The translations under genes were made by a program, and so were the position numbers. A model generated the notes under the pieces. The model was not told the origin of the DNA and searched no databases. It worked only from the letters and a program-made list of their open reading frames with translations. Of a stretch of 8,478 nucleotides of DNA, positions 5,962-8,478 are shown one piece after another. Numbering within the stretch: position 1 is the stretch's first letter; every line of letters begins with the position of its first letter. Source of the DNA: an uncultured Flavobacteriia bacterium (GTDB lineage: Bacteria > Bacteroidota > Bacteroidia > Flavobacteriales_D > Crocinitomicaceae); NCBI GenBank assembly GCA_903930085.1, contig CAIYXD010000490.1:1-8478 (forward strand), read 5' to 3'.

Positions 5962-7431
5962 ATGGCAAAAAATAAAAAAGAGATTGCGGAAAGTGTGGAA
6001 TGGAATTATTCACCATCGTTAGAAAGCACTTCGCATATCCATCTGAAAAAACAATACGACCTTTTTATCGATGGGAAATGGGTAAAACCTTCAAGTGGTA
6101 AGTATTTTCAATCGATTAATCCTGCAAATGAAGAAGTTCTTGCTGAAATTGCACACGCATCAGCCGATGACGTGGATAAAGCGGTAAAATCTGCACGTAA
6201 AGCATATACAGAAGTTTGGTCAATAATGCCCGCTTCGGAAAGAGCGAAGTATATTTTTCGAATTGCTCGTTTAATGCAAGAAAAAGCTAGAGAATTAGCG
6301 GTAATTGAAACATTGGATGCTGGTAAAACGATTCGAGAAGCGAGAGATCTGGATGTTCCTTTGGCTTGTAACCATTTTTTTTATTACGCAGGATGGGCAG
6401 ATAAATTAGCGTACGCTTTCCCAAATAGAACTGTTTCTCCACTTGGCGTTGCTGGACAAATTATTCCATGGAACTTTCCTCTTTTAATGGCTGCATGGAA
6501 AATTGCACCCGCTTTGGCCGCAGGAAACACAGTGGTTTTGAAACCCGCTGAAACAACTTCCTTGACGGCATTAAAACTAGCGGAAATTATTGAAGAATCA
6601 GGGCTTCCGGCTGGCGTTGTAAATATCGTAACTGGTTACGGAGATACTGGCGCAGCGATAGTAAACCATGAGGATATTGACAAAATTGCATTTACGGGTT
6701 CCACCAATATTGGTAAATCCATTCAAAAAGCAATCGCAGGAACTAACAAAAAGGCTACGCTGGAATTAGGAGGGAAATCCGCAAATATTATTTTTGAAGA
6801 TGCACCAATCGATCAAGCGGTTGAAGGTATAATTAATGGGATATTTTTTAACCAAGGTCACGTTTGTTGTGCTGGATCGCGCTTGTATGTGCAAGAATCC
6901 ATTGCAACCAAAGTAATCGCTAAACTAAAAGCGCGAATGGATTCCTTGTATATCGGGAACCCATTGGATAAAAACACAGATATTGGTGCAATTAATTCGA
7001 AAGCACAATTGGAAACAATTCAAAAATATGTGAAAATTGGCCTTCAAGAAGGTGCGGAAATGTACCAGCCGAAATGCACGTTGCCGGAAAAAGGGTTCTA
7101 TTTTCCACCTACTTTATTTTTGGATGTGGCACAATCTAGTATAATTGCGCAAGAGGAGATTTTTGGGCCTGTTTTAACCATTCAAACATTTCGAACGGTA
7201 GATGAGGTTATTCAAAAAGCAAATAATTCACCTTTTGGACTAGCTGCTGGCGTTTGGACAGACAAAGGGTCACGGATTTTTAATTTGACAAGTAAATTGA
7301 GAGCGGGAGTTATCTGGGCGAATACATACAATAAGTTTGATCCAACTTCTCCTTTTGGAGGGTACAAAGAAAGTGGATTTGGCAGAGAAGGTGGCGTTCA
7401 CGGTTTAAATTCTTATGTAAAACTAAGTTAA
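5962..7431 (+). CDS. NAD(P)-dependent aldehyde dehydrogenase, catalytically complete
   Basis: 489 residues, full length for the ALDH superfamily. It oxidises an aldehyde to the acid; by context the likely substrate is acetaldehyde released by DeoC. All key residues are visible and their numbering nearly coincides with human ALDH2: oxyanion N171 ('PWNFP'), coenzyme K194 ('KPAE'), the coenzyme loop G246-S-T-N-I-G251, general base E268 ('ELGGK'), nucleophile C302 with C303 ('GHVCCAGSR'), and E399/F401 ('EEIFGP'). The C-terminal oligomerisation segment ('SPFGGYKESGFGREGG', about 466-481) is present. An N-terminal leader of about 30 residues precedes the first 'YDLFIDGKW'. The nucleophile lies in a V-C-C rather than the C-C-C of human ALDH2. 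The gene is squeezed between deoC (4 nt) and the ALDH-like gene (1 nt), with no good Shine-Dalgarno, which suggests translational coupling. Oxidation to acetate rather than to acetyl-CoA is inferred from the ALDH2-like motifs; the substrate is not proven. Confidence 0.93.
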   Translation: MAKNKKEIAESVEWNYSPSLESTSHIHLKKQYDLFIDGKWVKPSSGKYFQSINPANEEVLAEIAHASADDVDKAVKSARKAYTEVWSIMPASERAKYIFRIARLMQEKARELAVIETLDAGKTIREARDLDVPLACNHFFYYAGWADKLAYAFPNRTVSPLGVAGQIIPWNFPLLMAAWKIAPALAAGNTVVLKPAETTSLTALKLAEIIEESGLPAGVVNIVTGYGDTGAAIVNHEDIDKIAFTGSTNIGKSIQKAIAGTNKKATLELGGKSANIIFEDAPIDQAVEGIINGIFFNQGHVCCAGSRLYVQESIATKVIAKLKARMDSLYIGNPLDKNTDIGAINSKAQLETIQKYVKIGLQEGAEMYQPKCTLPEKGFYFPPTLFLDVAQSSIIAQEEIFGPVLTIQTFRTVDEVIQKANNSPFGLAAGVWTDKGSRIFNLTSKLRAGVIWANTYNKFDPTSPFGGYKESGFGREGGVHGLNSYVKLS

Positions 7432-7432
7432 T

Positions 7433-8314
7433 ATGAGCAGGTTGGAAGTTTTAAAAACATATAAAATATACATTGGAGGACAATTTCCTCGCACGGAATC
7501 AGGAAGGTATTATTCGCCTGCAGATAAAAAGGGAAAACCACTGGGTAATATTTGCTTAAGTTCCAGAAAGGATGTTAGAAATGCAGTTGTTGCAGCAAGA
7601 AAAGCTTTTGGAGGTTGGTCGGAGAGAACGGCCTTCAACAGGGGGCAAATTCTATATAGAATTGCTGAAATGCTCGAAGGTCGCCGAGAACAATTCATTT
7701 CCGAGTTACTCGCACAGGGCTCTACAAAAATAGCCGCTGAAACAGAAGTAACACGAGCGATTGATAGAATTGTATATTACGCAGGTTGGTGCGATAAATA
7801 CCAGCAAATTCTTAGTTCGGTTAACCCTGTAGCTTCTTCGCATTTCAATTTCTCCGTAGTTGAACCAACTGGAGTTGTTGGGATTGTAACGCCACAAGAA
7901 AGCGCTTTGATTGGCTTGGTTTCTTTAATTATGCCAGTTATTTGTGGTGGAAACACATGCGTTGTGGTTGCATCGGAAAATTTACCGCTTTGCGCCATAA
8001 CCTTTGCAGAGGTGCTTAATTCTTCTGACCTTCCAGGTGGCGTAGTGAATATTTTAACCGGAACAAATTTGGAATTGAACAACGTACTTGCAACGCACAT
8101 GGATGTCAATGCTTTGGTTTATGGCGGAAATGACACAGAAGCACTAAAAAGTATCCAAGAAGGTGCTGTTTTGAATGTGAAACGCATTATTCCTCAAAGA
8201 AAAGATTGGATGGAAAGTAATTCGCAAGATTTGTATTTGATTTCGGATACGCAAGAAGTTAAAACAACTTGGCATCCAATAGAAAATATTGGAGGCGCCT
8301 CATCTTCTTATTAA
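7433..8314 (+). CDS. Truncated ALDH-like protein lacking the catalytic domain (putative pseudoenzyme)
   Basis: 293 residues. Residues about 10-245 align almost without gaps to residues 31-260 of the upstream ALDH ('YKIYIGGQF', 'IVYYAGWCDKY', 'DLPGGVVNILTG'), so it is a clear ALDH coenzyme-domain homologue. Active-site and coenzyme residues are nevertheless replaced: PWNFP becomes PQESA (N171 position is E156), KPAE becomes VASE (K194 position is V179), and the GSTxxG loop becomes G232-N-D-T-E-A237. The whole region carrying ELGGK and the nucleophilic Cys is absent. A tail of about 45 residues follows instead, with 'NVKRI' (248-252), 'TWHP' (279-282) and a Gly/Ser end 'GGASSSY'. No leftover ALDH sequence follows the stop codon and a terminator is close by, so this is not a recent frameshift. 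From memory, similar proteins ending in a 'K-T-x-W-H-P' motif occur next to deoC and an ALDH in Actinobacteria. A structural or regulatory partner role is inferred. Confidence 0.85.
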   Translation: MSRLEVLKTYKIYIGGQFPRTESGRYYSPADKKGKPLGNICLSSRKDVRNAVVAARKAFGGWSERTAFNRGQILYRIAEMLEGRREQFISELLAQGSTKIAAETEVTRAIDRIVYYAGWCDKYQQILSSVNPVASSHFNFSVVEPTGVVGIVTPQESALIGLVSLIMPVICGGNTCVVVASENLPLCAITFAEVLNSSDLPGGVVNILTGTNLELNNVLATHMDVNALVYGGNDTEALKSIQEGAVLNVKRIIPQRKDWMESNSQDLYLISDTQEVKTTWHPIENIGGASSSY

Positions 8315-8322
8315 ATAGATAA

Positions 8323-8337
8323 GTTACTTAAAGTAAC
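8323..8337. repeat. Short perfect inverted repeat between the ALDH-like gene and its terminator
   Basis: Arms GTTACTT (8323-8329) and AAGTAAC (8331-8337) flank one central base, giving as RNA a 6-bp stem with a TAA loop. It lies 8 nt after the stop codon and just before the terminator hairpin. It may be a 3'-end stabilising hairpin or a protein site; no function is shown. Confidence 0.4.
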
Positions 8338-8339
8338 CC

Positions 8340-8381
8340 CAAAAAAAAATTCCCTCCATTTGAAATGAAGGGAATTTTTTT
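8340..8381. terminator. Strong bidirectional intrinsic terminator between converging genes
   Basis: A 12-bp stem with one C-A mismatch (8348-8360 with 8364-8376; loop TGA) has T residues at 8375-8381 on + and an A run at 8341-8349 that reads as a T run on the minus strand. It can stop both the deoC-ALDH operon from the left and the minus-strand TonB-type gene from the right, whose stop codon is at 8397. Confidence 0.9.
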
Positions 8382-8396
8382 ATGAATATAATGTTC

Positions 8397-8478
8397 TTAA
8401 TTAATTGTAAAGTTAATTGGTAATCTACAACGGGTTCTAGCTTTTTTACCTTTCGCTTCACCAGGAGTCCAATTAGGC
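8397..8478 (-). CDS. C-terminal end of a TonB-type energy transducer (5' part outside window)
   Basis: The minus strand translates from the window edge to a TAA as 26 residues containing 'PNWTPGEAKGKKAR' and ending in 'LPINFTIN'. This matches the end of the TonB C-terminal domain as usually seen in Bacteroidota (pattern W.PG..NGK.V......PI.F.L), where the preceding part would carry a periplasmic linker and one N-terminal membrane helix. TonB transmits proton-motive energy to outer-membrane transporters; some Bacteroidota proteins carry this domain fused to MORN-like repeats or to a peptidase sensor, so the full architecture is unknown. A codon-consistent open frame and the terminator just beyond the stop support a real gene. 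Only the last part is visible, so confidence is moderate. Confidence 0.75.
   Translation of the reverse strand, partial: PNWTPGEAKGKKARTRCRLPINFTIN

Noticed and set aside
7433..8314. Frameshifted pseudogene of a full-length ALDH
   Set aside because: No catalytic-domain remnants are found in any frame after the stop codon, the tail is distinct rather than out-of-frame ALDH, and the gene is tightly placed with its own terminator.
1..8478. CRISPR array, insertion sequence, phage, toxin-antitoxin or defence system
   Set aside because: No spaced direct repeats, terminal inverted repeats, transposase, integrase or nuclease motifs were seen. The YwqK-like repeats in the MORN protein resemble those called antitoxins in some annotations, but no toxin gene is adjacent.

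Overview
The window is AT-rich and looks like a chromosomal segment from a member of the Bacteroidota, probably order Flavobacteriales. Three things support this. A type IX secretion (T9SS) sorting-tail fragment lies at the left edge. Four intergenic sites match TAnnTTTG, the -7 promoter element known from this phylum. The gene families (short-chain threonine dehydrogenase, a compact homogentisate dioxygenase, MORN/YwqK-type repeat proteins) are common there. Genus cannot be fixed from the sequence.

Left block (1-2726): the 3' end of a secreted protein gene on + (1-183) is followed by two intrinsic terminators. Then come two convergent-facing minus-strand genes, read right to left as hmgA (homogentisate 1,2-dioxygenase) and hppD (4-hydroxyphenylpyruvate dioxygenase). 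They catalyse consecutive steps of tyrosine/phenylalanine catabolism (4-hydroxyphenylpyruvate to homogentisate to maleylacetoacetate). Their 72-nt gap holds no recognisable promoter, so they probably form one operon ending at the terminator at 270-307. The later enzymes (maleylacetoacetate isomerase, fumarylacetoacetase) are not in the window.

Middle (2727-4130): a 245-bp divergent intergenic region carries one -7 element for each direction and a small palindrome placed like an operator just downstream of the predicted hmgA start site. To its right is tdh, an extended short-chain-dehydrogenase type L-threonine 3-dehydrogenase. So two amino-acid degradation units diverge from one control region. 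The 208-bp gap after tdh contains two -7-like elements and no gene.

Right block (4131-8314): four close-packed + genes. They are a secreted MORN-like repeat protein, a DERA (deoC) of the longer, eukaryote-like type, a complete aldehyde dehydrogenase, and a 293-aa aldehyde-dehydrogenase-like protein. The last one keeps only the coenzyme-domain fold and has lost the catalytic Cys, the general-base Glu, the oxyanion Asn, the coenzyme Lys and the GSTxxG loop. Gaps in the last three genes are 3-4 nt and 1 nt, and a strong bidirectional terminator closes the unit. The likely chemistry is cleavage of deoxyribose 5-phosphate to glyceraldehyde 3-phosphate and acetaldehyde, with aldehyde oxidation by the full-length dehydrogenase. 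The truncated partner is the most interesting object in the window: it looks like a maintained pseudoenzyme rather than debris.

Right edge (8397-8478): the C-terminal end of a minus-strand TonB-type energy transducer domain, converging on the shared terminator. No RNA genes, CRISPR arrays, insertion sequences or phage genes were seen.
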